From the NCBI GenBank assembly GCA_964618895.1, contig CAZUDO010000103.1:62001-126000 (forward strand): a stretch of 64,000 nucleotides of DNA, given 5' to 3'. Below are positions 57,007-64,000 of this stretch, piece by piece; within the stretch, counting starts at the first letter, position 1; every line of letters starts with the position of its first letter. This DNA is from CAZUDO01 sp964618895 (lineage in GTDB: Bacteria; Desulfobacterota; Binatia; DP-6). Both the position numbers and the translations under genes were made by a program. Below the pieces are notes generated by a model. The model made no database searches, was not told the DNA's origin, and saw only the letters and a program-made list of their open reading frames with translations.

Positions 57007-57209
57007 GATCGCGGTTTCGGCCGCCGTCGCGAGCGGGGCACGTCGATATCGAGCCGCACGGATCCCATGAGGTCCTTGAGCTCCTCGATCCGTTTGCGGC
57101 GCACCATCTCCCGCAGGGACAAGACAACCGTGTCGGTCTTGGATTTGAAGCCGAGCAGGCGGCGGGCTTCCTCGATCAACGGCTCCGGGATGTCGAGAGT
57201 CGTCCGCAT
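57003..57209 (-). CDS. vapB: VapB-type antitoxin (type II, DUF2191-like)
   Basis: 68 residues: MRTTLDIPEPLIEEARRLLG with the opening strand of a ribbon-helix-helix fold, then TDTVVLSLREMVRRKRIEEL and an Arg-rich tail that would wrap the toxin. Together with VapC it forms a self-regulated operon; a promoter with an inverted repeat over the start region precedes it (57207-57245). Confidence 0.9.
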   Translation of the reverse strand: MRTTLDIPEPLIEEARRLLGFKSKTDTVVLSLREMVRRKRIEELKDLMGSVRLDIDVPRSRRRPKPRS

Positions 57210-57245
57210 ACGAATGACGCTAATCGTTATGCCTCCATGCGTCAA
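57207..57245 (-). promoter_or_regulatory. vapBC promoter with candidate operator
   Basis: On the minus strand TTGACG (57245-57240), 17-base spacer, TAGCGT (57222-57217), seven bases to the vapB ATG (57209). The half-sites ATACGAATGA (57207-57216) and TAATCGTTAT (57221-57230) form an imperfect inverted repeat covering -10 to start, an expected site for VapBC autorepression. Confidence 0.6.
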
Positions 57246-57280
57246 ACCGACTCGTTCTCCGGCATCATACGACGCCCCCC

Positions 57281-58417
57281 TCAGGCACGTTCGAACAGCG
57301 CCAGCGTCTCCACGTGGTCGGTGAACGGGAACAGGGCGACGGGAACCACCGCCGCGAGGCGCATGCCCCCCGCGTCCATCAGGACCTGCGCTTCGCGCAG
57401 GAACGCCTCCAGGCTGCAGCTGATGACGACCAGCCGCGGCGGCGGGTGGTGCACGAGCGCTGCGAGCACGTCGGCGTCGAGCCCCTTCCGCGGCGGGTCG
57501 ACGATCACCACCTCCGCGCCCGCCAGCAGGTCCAGGTGCGCCGCCGCGGGTCCCGGGTGCACGGACGTCCGGGCACGGAGATCCGCCCCGAGCGCCGCCC
57601 GCCCCATCTCGAGCCCGGCGAGCGATCCGGCCGCCACCTCGTTGAAGGCGACGTGCCCTGCCCGCGCCACCAGCCCGAGGCCGATCGCGCCCACGCCCGC
57701 ATACAGCTCGGCGACGCGCGCGCCGGCCGGTACCCACGCCGCCACCTGCGCCACCAGCCGGTCCGCCAGGTCGAGGTTCGTCTGCCCGAATGCCGCCGGC
57801 GGATAGTACACGCGCGCGCCGCCGATGATCTCCTCGACCGCCGCCGCCCCGTGCCAGCGATGCCAGTGCGGGCCCAGGATGCTGTTGGTGCGCGTCGGGT
57901 TCCCGTTCCACCACAGGCTGTGCAGCGTCTCGCCCAGCTCGGCGGCCAGCGCGCGGGCGAGATCGTCGAGCGGCGCCCGGTCGGCGCCGTTGGCCACCAC
58001 CACCACCTGCGCGTGCTGGGTCGGGCGCTCCACCACCACCTGCAGGGCGCGGACGGCGCCCCGGTGCGACGCGTCGGCGTACGGCGCCGTCCCCGTGCGC
58101 CGCATCGCCACCTTCGCCGCGGCGGCGACGCGATTCACCAGCGGGTGGTGCACGACGCACGACGGGATGTCGACGATGCGGTGCGAGTCTTCCTGAAAGA
58201 GCCCGATCTTCGGCGACTGGGCCCGGCCGCGCACCATCAGCCGGGCGCGCAGGCGATGCGCCAGCGGCGGCCCCTCGACCACCACCGGCGGCCCGAGCCC
58301 GGCGGCCGCGGCCAGCGCCTCGAGCGCCGTCCGGGCGGCGGCCGGAAGGCCGGGCTTGCCGAAGCGCGGGCAGCCCGGACAGGGCGGGCGATGCGAGCAG
58401 TGGAGCGGCGGCGGCAC
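57281..58417 (-). CDS. Class I SAM-dependent RNA methyltransferase (RlmD/TrmA family)
   Basis: 378 residues: an N-terminal Cys set (CSHRPPCPGCPRFGKPG) that can bind a 4Fe-4S cluster, SAM motif I ELYAGVGAIGLGLVARAG (about 242-260), catalytic VDPPRKGLDADVLAAL with Asp and the nucleophile Cys in VVISCSLEAFLRE, and the closing Glu in HVETLALFERA. The TRAM domain is absent. These enzymes make 5-methyluridine in 23S rRNA (RlmC/D) or tRNA (TrmA). Which RNA is modified cannot be told. Confidence 0.86.
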   Translation of the reverse strand: MPPPLHCSHRPPCPGCPRFGKPGLPAAARTALEALAAAAGLGPPVVVEGPPLAHRLRARLMVRGRAQSPKIGLFQEDSHRIVDIPSCVVHHPLVNRVAAAAKVAMRRTGTAPYADASHRGAVRALQVVVERPTQHAQVVVVANGADRAPLDDLARALAAELGETLHSLWWNGNPTRTNSILGPHWHRWHGAAAVEEIIGGARVYYPPAAFGQTNLDLADRLVAQVAAWVPAGARVAELYAGVGAIGLGLVARAGHVAFNEVAAGSLAGLEMGRAALGADLRARTSVHPGPAAAHLDLLAGAEVVIVDPPRKGLDADVLAALVHHPPPRLVVISCSLEAFLREAQVLMDAGGMRLAAVVPVALFPFTDHVETLALFERA

Positions 58418-58423
58418 GGAGCG

Positions 58424-59161
58424 TCAGGAGAGATGCCGGCCGCCGTCGACGCGGATGGTCTCGCCCGTGACGTAGTCCGACTCGATCAGGAACAGCACCG
58501 CCTTGGCGACCTCGTCCGCACCGCCCCAGCGGCCGAGCGGCGTCGCCGCCGCCACCCGCGCCTGCTCGTCGGCCGTGAACCCCGGCGGGGCGAGGATCGG
58601 CCCCGGCGCGACGGCGTTCACCAGGATCGCGGGTGCCAACTCGAGTGCCAGGCTCTCGGTGAGGGCGTTCAACGCCGCCTTGGCGACGTAGTACGGCGTG
58701 TAGCCGCGATAGCGCGGGCGGCCGCTGGCGGCCAGCCAGTCGCTCACGTGGACGATCCGCCCGGCACCGCGTCGCTGCATGCCGGGCGCCGCGTGGCGCG
58801 CGAAGAGGAAGGCGCTGGTGACGTTGGTGTCGATCGCCGCCGCCCACTCGGCCGCCCCGGTGGTCGCGAGCGGCGTCTCGACGTAGGTGGACGCCATGCT
58901 CACCAGGATGTCGAGCCGGCCGAGCACGCGCTCGGCGTGCGCCACGGCGGCGATCACCTGTACCTCGTCGGTGGCGTCGACACGCACGACCTCTGCCTGC
59001 ACGCCCGCCGCGCGGGCGGCGGCGGCTGCCGTTTCGGCCGCGTCGCGCGAGCCGCGGTAGGTGAGCACCAGCGCGCACCCGCGCGCGGCCAGCGCCTGCG
59101 CCACCGCCTGGCCGATGCGCGCGCCCCCGGTGATGAGCGCCACCTTGCCGCGCGGGTCCAT
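58424..59161 (-). CDS. SDR oxidoreductase (pteridine reductase/FolM-like)
   Basis: 245 residues: LITGGARIGQAVAQALAARG (TGxxRIG of PTR1/FolM-type reductases), VLTYRGSRDAAE, DILVSMASTYVE (Ser in place of N-N-A), VSDWLAASGRPRYRGYTPYY with YxxxK at YYVAK, and ETIRVDGGRHLS. Pteridine-reductase-like enzymes reduce dihydropteridines; this one lacks a typical NNAS motif. Starts six bases before the methyltransferase region, so the two may be one operon. Confidence 0.85.
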   Translation of the reverse strand: MDPRGKVALITGGARIGQAVAQALAARGCALVLTYRGSRDAAETAAAAARAAGVQAEVVRVDATDEVQVIAAVAHAERVLGRLDILVSMASTYVETPLATTGAAEWAAAIDTNVTSAFLFARHAAPGMQRRGAGRIVHVSDWLAASGRPRYRGYTPYYVAKAALNALTESLALELAPAILVNAVAPGPILAPPGFTADEQARVAAATPLGRWGGADEVAKAVLFLIESDYVTGETIRVDGGRHLS

Positions 59162-59299
59162 GCCCCTACGTGCCACGCGGCGCCGCGGCACGCCAGCGAT
59201 AGGCCACCCGGTACGGCCCCACCGCACGCGCCACCGCGCCGAGCTGCCGCGGGCGCGGCCGCACGTCGCCACAGCGTGGCGTGAACTAGACCAGCCGTC

Positions 59300-59983
59300 T
59301 CACGCGCGCGGACGCGGGAGGCGCACTGTGAAGATCGAGCCCTGGCCCGGGGTGCTGGCGGTCACCAGCGACCCGCCGTGGGCGTCGACGATGGCGCGCG
59401 AGATGTAGAGGCCGAGTCCGGTGCCGGGGATGTCCTTGTCGCGATGGCAGCGGGTGTACTTCGTCCCGAGGGTGGGCAGGTCGGCCGGGGCGATGCCGTA
59501 TCCCGTGTCCGTCACCTCCACCACCACTCCGTCCGGCTCGGGTTCGACCCGCACCGTGATCGTCCCCGGGCCGGGCGTGTACTTGACGGCATTGCTCACT
59601 AGGTTGGTCAGCACGCGCCCGATCTGGCGGGCGTCGCCGCGCACCCGCGTCGGCTCCCCGGCACACGTGAGCGCCACGCCCTTGTCGGCGGCCGCCGGCC
59701 GGAAGCGGTCGGCGATCTCGGTCGCCAGCCAGCACAGGTCGAAGGTCTGGTAGTCGAGCAGCGGCACGCCCCGGTCGATGACGGCCATGGAGAGGTAGTT
59801 CGACACCAGGTCGGCGACCACCTCGAGCGACTCGACCACCGACGCGACGCGGGCGAGGGTCGCCGCGTCCCCGGTCGCCTGCAGCCGGTCGGCGATCATC
59901 TCGGCGTTGCCGATCGCCACCTGCAGCGGATTGTTGATGTCGTGGCGCTCTCGTCGAAACGCTCTACGAAGTCGCCCAGGCAC
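59300..59983 (-). CDS. Sensor histidine kinase, N-terminally truncated
   Basis: 227 residues: H-box ERHDINNPLQVAIGNAEMIA, then the ATPase lid with NLVSNAVKYTPGPGTITVRV (N-box), VTDTGYGIAPADLP (G1), GTGLGLYISRAIVDAHGG (G2). No sensor, membrane or HAMP segment precedes the H-box: only about 13 residues, which read unlike a kinase and share bases with the divergent gene. So this is the C-terminal kinase core. No response regulator is adjacent. Truncation at about 59945 is probably a rearrangement junction. Confidence 0.8.
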   Translation of the reverse strand: MPGRLRRAFRRERHDINNPLQVAIGNAEMIADRLQATGDAATLARVASVVESLEVVADLVSNYLSMAVIDRGVPLLDYQTFDLCWLATEIADRFRPAAADKGVALTCAGEPTRVRGDARQIGRVLTNLVSNAVKYTPGPGTITVRVEPEPDGVVVEVTDTGYGIAPADLPTLGTKYTRCHRDKDIPGTGLGLYISRAIVDAHGGSLVTASTPGQGSIFTVRLPRPRA

Positions 59984-59985
59984 GG

Positions 59986-61761
59986 ATGCTCGACGCCCCG
60001 GTCCCCTGGGTGATCCGCGAACTGGCGGAGGCGAGGAATCCGGAGCTGGTCCGGCTCATCGACCTGGGCCCGGCCGCGGTGGAGGGCGTCTTGGAGGCCT
60101 TCCGCCAGCCCGCGGAGCTCCTCGATGACATGCCCCTCTCACTACTCGCCCTGGCGCTCGAGCGCATCGGTGACCCGCGCGCCGTCCCCGTGCTCACCGA
60201 GTGGCTGGTACAGAACTTCTTCGCGGAGGTCTGGTGGGCGACGGACTTCGTCACCCATACGATCAAGGTTCTCGACGCCCACGGCGGCCTCGACACCGAG
60301 CACTTCGGGTACACCGTCGAGCAGATGCTGGCCACGATCGCCCGCGGCCGATCGGGTGCGCCCGCAGCGACCGGGCAGGCCTATCGGTGGTGGGCCGAAG
60401 GGCGGCCGGTCGCTCAGCCGCCGGCCGTTCCGCGGCCCGCCGCGGAACCGGCGGAGCCTCCCGCGTGCATTCATGAGGTGACGGTCAAAGGGAGGGACGA
60501 GAACGAGGTCCCGCAGGAGGTCAAGTTCAAGTTCAAGGTGTTACGGCGCGACATCCACGATGTGCTCGCCGATCCGAGCACGCCGGAGAACCGGCGCCAG
60601 CGTCTCCAACGGCTTGCCACGGACGTCGAGGTGGCAGACAAAAACTACTACGACGGAAAGTACACGCCGGTCGATCCGACTGACCTCCGTGCAAGCACCA
60701 AGTCCAACTGCGGAGGCAAGAACACCGAGATCATCATCAACCGGCTCGCCGAGAAGAAGGGCCTCGCCATCCGGCTGCCCGAGGGCGCCGCGAACACGGT
60801 CATTCGCGACGTGGGAAAGATCTTCGGGAAAGAGGTGTCGCTCACGGAAGTTGACGACCTCACTCAAGTGTCACACGAGAAAGACGGCGACAGCAAGCAC
60901 GTCGAGGCTCCGGCCGAGGTGCGCGGAGACGACGTGACCTTCGTCAGCAAAGACAACCTCGGCCCTACACGGACGCACCCCGTCAAGCGACGCGGTTCCG
61001 TGGCGGAGCAGTTCAAGCCCGTCACGGAGCGGTACGGGACGACGCCCAAGTTCTACCAGATCGACCCGAACCGGATCGACGACATCGAGGTGGATAAAAA
61101 ACCCTGCTCGTGCCCTCTCCGGCATCTGCCGCCGCCGAGAAGCCCCGCCCCGCGGGTCGTCGAGGATCAGATCGACCTGTCCGACTTCTTCGACTGCGCC
61201 GATGAGCCGAGCACCACGACCACCGTGACCTCGACGACCACCACGACCACCACGATCGGCGGGACGGGCCCCTTGCTTGAGACGGCGACCATCGATTTCG
61301 CCCGCGGGCGAATTCAAACGGTGCGCCTGGCGACGGGACTCCTTGCGGGGCCCGCGTACCGGATCGCGGTGAGCGGGACGATCGCGAAGATGTTCGCGAG
61401 GAGCGGCAACGTCGCACATCACGACGCGCAGTACTGCTTCGAGGACACGAACATGTACTGCTTCAGGGGATCGGGTTCCGCGCGCGATCAGCCCCTGGAC
61501 TTCGCGTTCGAGACCGGTGACGGCCGCGTGCTGCACCCCAACGGCCAGGAGCTGGGCGGGGGGAAGGCATACTTCGACGACCTCGACGGGGACGGCACCG
61601 CCTCACCCTACGAGGACAGCCATCGCTACGAGTCGCGTCTGCGCGTGCCCGCTGAGTCCCGGCTGCGCGTGCGGACGAACTTCTTGAGCGAGTTCGGGGA
61701 GTCGGACGGAGACACGGTCTCCGGGTCGCTTGTCGTTCAGCTCTACCGGGACGGAAGCTGA
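59986..61761 (+). CDS. HEAT-like plus unknown domains plus Thr linker protein (591 aa)
   Basis: Residues 1-150 look like HEAT-type helical repeats (LLALALERIGDPRAVPVLTE). Residues about 165-400 are an unknown basic, partly Lys-rich region (DENEVPQEVKFKFKVLRRDI) ending in a Cys/Pro-rich turn (KKPCSCPLRHLPPP). Then a pure Thr linker (about 408-425) and a beta-rich domain with ACYCFxD-like YCFEDTNMYCF, Asp-rich DDLDGDGTASPYED possibly Ca-binding. No signal peptide starts the frame, and the open frame continues 15 codons upstream of the ATG to the junction with the kinase gene, so the true N-terminus, probably with a signal, is missing. Confidence 0.65.
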   Translation: MLDAPVPWVIRELAEARNPELVRLIDLGPAAVEGVLEAFRQPAELLDDMPLSLLALALERIGDPRAVPVLTEWLVQNFFAEVWWATDFVTHTIKVLDAHGGLDTEHFGYTVEQMLATIARGRSGAPAATGQAYRWWAEGRPVAQPPAVPRPAAEPAEPPACIHEVTVKGRDENEVPQEVKFKFKVLRRDIHDVLADPSTPENRRQRLQRLATDVEVADKNYYDGKYTPVDPTDLRASTKSNCGGKNTEIIINRLAEKKGLAIRLPEGAANTVIRDVGKIFGKEVSLTEVDDLTQVSHEKDGDSKHVEAPAEVRGDDVTFVSKDNLGPTRTHPVKRRGSVAEQFKPVTERYGTTPKFYQIDPNRIDDIEVDKKPCSCPLRHLPPPRSPAPRVVEDQIDLSDFFDCADEPSTTTTVTSTTTTTTTIGGTGPLLETATIDFARGRIQTVRLATGLLAGPAYRIAVSGTIAKMFARSGNVAHHDAQYCFEDTNMYCFRGSGSARDQPLDFAFETGDGRVLHPNGQELGGGKAYFDDLDGDGTASPYEDSHRYESRLRVPAESRLRVRTNFLSEFGESDGDTVSGSLVVQLYRDGS

Positions 61762-62300
61762 GGAGATAGGCAGGACAACCCAGCGAAGTTCCCCCTGCCC
61801 TTTACCCCCGGCTCGCGCGGTGCCGACGCCCGGTCATTTCCTGCCTCCGTCAAGACAGAATCCGCGATCTCTTCTACTCGAGTTTCCGCGCTCGGCGACG
61901 GCCCAACCAGGTCTCGGCCCCCCCGGGTCAGCCTTTCAACAACAACGACGCGCCCACAGCTCCCAACGTTCCCGCCATGGGCAAGGTCGTGACCCAGGTG
62001 GTCTTGCCCCCGCTTCCTCGGCACTACGGCGTGCTCCGTCTCCTGGCCGCCCGTCCCGCCGCACTTCGTTTCCTTCGCTTGACGGTACCGTGCGCGCGCT
62101 CGTCCTTCGCTCCCGGGGACGGCGAACGCTCCGCCCCCGGGCCCGGGCTACTCAACCGGGTGCCCGTCCCGGGCCTGGATGTCGTGCTGATGCCGGGTCG
62201 ACGGATCGCATGATGCGACGGTCCGCGGCCCTGGACTGGGCAGGGTGGTGTGCGCTATGCCGGCGGCGTTCGCTCGGAGTTCCGGGGAGCGTTCGGGTTG
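61762..62300 (+). other. 539-base interval with one weak ORF
   Basis: Between the linker protein and the helicase. A plus-strand ORF at 61977-62213 is listed separately at low confidence. The first 200 bases are AT-richer than average and show TTGACGG (62079-62085) and direct GGGCCC-type runs, but no convincing promoter or terminator. Confidence 0.4.
61977..62213 (+). CDS. Possible small protein (78 aa), low confidence
   Basis: Reads MGKVVTQVVLPPLPRHYGVL, RLLAARPAALRFLRLTVPCA, then GDGERSAPGPGLLNRVPVPG. The composition is hydrophobic and Arg-rich. No motif, no clear ribosome site. It may be a spurious frame in a GC-rich gap; listed because no other gene explains the interval. Confidence 0.25.
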   Translation: MGKVVTQVVLPPLPRHYGVLRLLAARPAALRFLRLTVPCARSSFAPGDGERSAPGPGLLNRVPVPGLDVVLMPGRRIA

Positions 62301-64000
62301 GTGGACAAGCGCGAACGACGGCGGCTCAAGCGGGCACACCTCCGCGGGGCGCGGGCCCGACAGGAGGCGCAGGCGCAGCAGGTCGGGGCGCGCCGCTCTC
62401 GCGCCGGCGACCTGGCCGTCGCCGCCGAGCGGCACATCCGGGCCCGCGACTGGCTGGCGGCGGTCGAGCCCGCCGCCCGTGCGGCGGCGCTGGCGCCCGG
62501 CGACCGCTTCATCGTCTCGCTGTACGTCCAAGCTGCCGAGGGCTTGCGGAACGTGCACCATCGGATCGCCGCACTCGAGCACCTGGCGCGGATTGTGCCG
62601 CCGACGGCGGCGCTGCTCGGCTCCCTGGCGGAGCTGCACCGGGCGGTGCGGAACCGGGAGCGGGCGGCGCAGCTGGTCGCCGATGCCCGGCGGCTTCTGC
62701 CGGCACGCGGCGCCAGCCACCGGCTCTGGGTCGAACGGCTCGACGAGGTCGAGCGCTGGGCGCAAGCGGCCGGGGAAGGGGAGGCGCAGGATCGACAGCA
62801 CGCACTACCACTGGCGCCGCGCGCGGCTACGAATGGCCCGGCGCCGTCCCTTGCGCCCACGCCAGACACACCGCCCGCCACCGCGCCAGCCACGCTCGAC
62901 ATCCCGGTGACTGTCGCCTCCGATGTCCTCGGGCTCGACGTGCTCGCCGGCGTGCCGGCCAGCAGCCCGGAAGACACCACACTCGCGCGCCTCGCGATGG
63001 CACTCGCGGATGCGGAGTCGTTCGACCGCCTGTTGGCCACGGAGCATGCCCAGGGCTTGCTCCGCCTCTCGCATCAGGAGGAGACCGCTCGCAAGGTCCT
63101 GGCGGTGCTCCTCGGCCGCGCACTCCTCGCGGACGAGGTCGGGCTCGGCAAGACGATCGAAGCCGGGCTCATCCTCTCCGAGTACCTGCTCCGTGGCCGG
63201 GTGACGCGCGCCCTCGTGCTCACGCCGCCCTCGCTCGTCGGCCAGTGGCGCGAGGAGCTGGCGAGCAAGTTCGGCATCTCCAGCCGGAGCACCGAAGACG
63301 AGGCGCACCGGCGGGACCCGATCGGTCTGTGGGACGGCGCCGGAGTGGTGGTGGCGTCCCTCGCGACGGCGCGCTCGCCGCGGCATCGCGATGCGGTCGT
63401 CGGACGGCCCTGGGACCTCGTGATCGTCGACGAGGCGCACACGCTCAAGAACCACCGCACCGAGTCCTACGCGCTGGTCGAGCGGCTGCAGACGCGCTTT
63501 CTCCTCCTCCTCACGGCGACCCCGGTCGAGAACCGTGTCGAAGAACTCTTCAACCTGGTGAACCTCATCCGGCCGGGGCACCTCGGCGGACGCGCCGCAT
63601 TCGTCCACCGCTTCGGCAAGGGCGGCGGATCGCGCGCCGAGGCGGCGCGTGCCGAGCTGCGGGCGCTCCTCGGCGAGGTGATGGTGCGCAACACGCGGGT
63701 GCTCTCGGGCGTCCGCCTGCCGCCACGCTTCGCCCGCACGCTGCTGGTGGAGCCTGCTCCGGACGAGCAGGCGCTCTACACAGTCCTCGCTGCCGCCCTG
63801 CGCTCGCCCGAGGCGACGGGGCGTGTGCGGCCGCTTCTCTCGCTCCTCCTCGAGGAGGCCGGGAGCAGCCCGCTCGCCGTGCGCCAGACGCTCGCGCGGC
63901 TCGCCGGCGCCGAGGATATCCCGGGGGCGGTCCGCGCGGCCCTCACGAACGCGGCCGACCTGGCCGGGAAGGCGAGCGGATCGGGGAAGGCGCGCGCTTT
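62301..64000 (+). CDS. SNF2/RapA-type helicase, 5' part (runs past the window end)
   Basis: About 566 residues before the window ends. N-terminal part (1-190) is basic and helical (VDKRERRRLKRAHLRGARAR, then DWLAAVEPAARAAALAPGDR, repeat-like, TPR-style); a Pro/Ala spacer (about 190-215) leads to the ATPase: Walker A LADEVGLGKTIEAGLILSEY, DEAH box DLVIVDEAHTLKNHR, and motif III LLLTATPVENRVEELF. These are RapA/HepA-type features. A GTG at 62250 would add 17 residues; I chose GTG 62301 for the better charged start. No stop is reached, so the C-terminal helicase half is outside. Neighbouring methylase or defence genes cannot be seen. Confidence 0.88.
   Translation, partial: MDKRERRRLKRAHLRGARARQEAQAQQVGARRSRAGDLAVAAERHIRARDWLAAVEPAARAAALAPGDRFIVSLYVQAAEGLRNVHHRIAALEHLARIVPPTAALLGSLAELHRAVRNRERAAQLVADARRLLPARGASHRLWVERLDEVERWAQAAGEGEAQDRQHALPLAPRAATNGPAPSLAPTPDTPPATAPATLDIPVTVASDVLGLDVLAGVPASSPEDTTLARLAMALADAESFDRLLATEHAQGLLRLSHQEETARKVLAVLLGRALLADEVGLGKTIEAGLILSEYLLRGRVTRALVLTPPSLVGQWREELASKFGISSRSTEDEAHRRDPIGLWDGAGVVVASLATARSPRHRDAVVGRPWDLVIVDEAHTLKNHRTESYALVERLQTRFLLLLTATPVENRVEELFNLVNLIRPGHLGGRAAFVHRFGKGGGSRAEAARAELRALLGEVMVRNTRVLSGVRLPPRFARTLLVEPAPDEQALYTVLAAALRSPEATGRVRPLLSLLLEEAGSSPLAVRQTLARLAGAEDIPGAVRAALTNAADLAGKASGSGKARA

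Noticed and set aside
61743..62024. A 93-codon minus-strand ORF after the linker protein
   Set aside because: It overlaps the linker protein's 3' end, has no ribosome site and no recognisable features.

Overview
This is a very GC-rich (about 70 percent) bacterial chromosome segment with densely packed genes on both strands. It holds no rRNA, tRNA, CRISPR array or intact transposase that I could find. The gene set suggests an uncultured, aerobic, lipid- and aromatic-acid-degrading deltaproteobacterial-type lineage; Candidatus Binatota/Binatia or a close relative is my best guess. The grounds are several enoyl-CoA hydratases, a BadI/MenB-like ring hydrolase, an acyl-CoA synthetase, multifunctional-enzyme-type dehydrogenases, an F420-type PPOX protein, DUF1501/DUF1800 genes, and secreted proteins with Thr/Ser-rich linkers and CGDG...CDG cysteine repeats. 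This is inference from gene content, not a phylogeny.

Layout. 1-4.5 kb: acyl-CoA metabolism (acyl-CoA synthetase, enoyl-CoA hydratase, an amidohydrolase remnant, a desulforedoxin-like mini-protein, YgfZ, a BadI/MenB-like enzyme, Rieske ferredoxin, GST). 4.5-8.6 kb: a DGQHR-domain protein coupled to RmuC, then a phosphoesterase-HAD pair. 8.9-13.1 kb: a stand-alone sigma54-type ATPase with a degenerate GAFTGA loop, a Lys/Cys-rich secreted peptide with a strong terminator, a D,D-carboxypeptidase and small unknowns. 13.1-27.7 kb: a ThDP enzyme, nucleoside phosphorylase, THUMP protein, enoyl-CoA hydratase, two secreted proteins, tandem mini XRE regulators, a double GNAT, an SBP56-like lipoprotein, an MFS exporter, a flavin monooxygenase and a truncated FAH-family gene. 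27.8-40 kb: PtsP, an aminotransferase, PBP1A, three copies of a bipartite palindromic element (two of them flanking a decayed ATPase gene), a histone-deacetylase-like enzyme, Tat translocase genes, RNase Z-like and F420/PPOX genes. 40-56.4 kb: small membrane proteins, paralogous SDRs, a 1314-residue cytochrome c peroxidase fusion, a nitrilase-family protein, membrane and GT2 glycosyltransferase-type proteins, an HCCA isomerase-like protein, a DUF1800-DUF1501-cytochrome-like operon (DUF1501 with a Tat signal) and an ERp18-like thioredoxin. 56.6-64 kb: VapBC, an RlmD/TrmA-type methyltransferase, an SDR, a histidine kinase and a secreted-type gene that abut head to head with both 5' ends apparently missing, and a SNF2 helicase running off the window.

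Two patterns recur. First, many genes have a recognisable -35/-10 pair placed so that transcription would start at or within a few bases of the start codon (leaderless mRNAs), while a minority carry clear Shine-Dalgarno sites. Second, neighbouring genes are extremely tight: ATGA/GTGA start-stop overlaps in operons, and three convergent pairs whose TAG stops share one CTAG tetranucleotide. Several truncated genes (amidohydrolase, FAH, DUF4143 ATPase, kinase) point to ongoing genome rearrangement.
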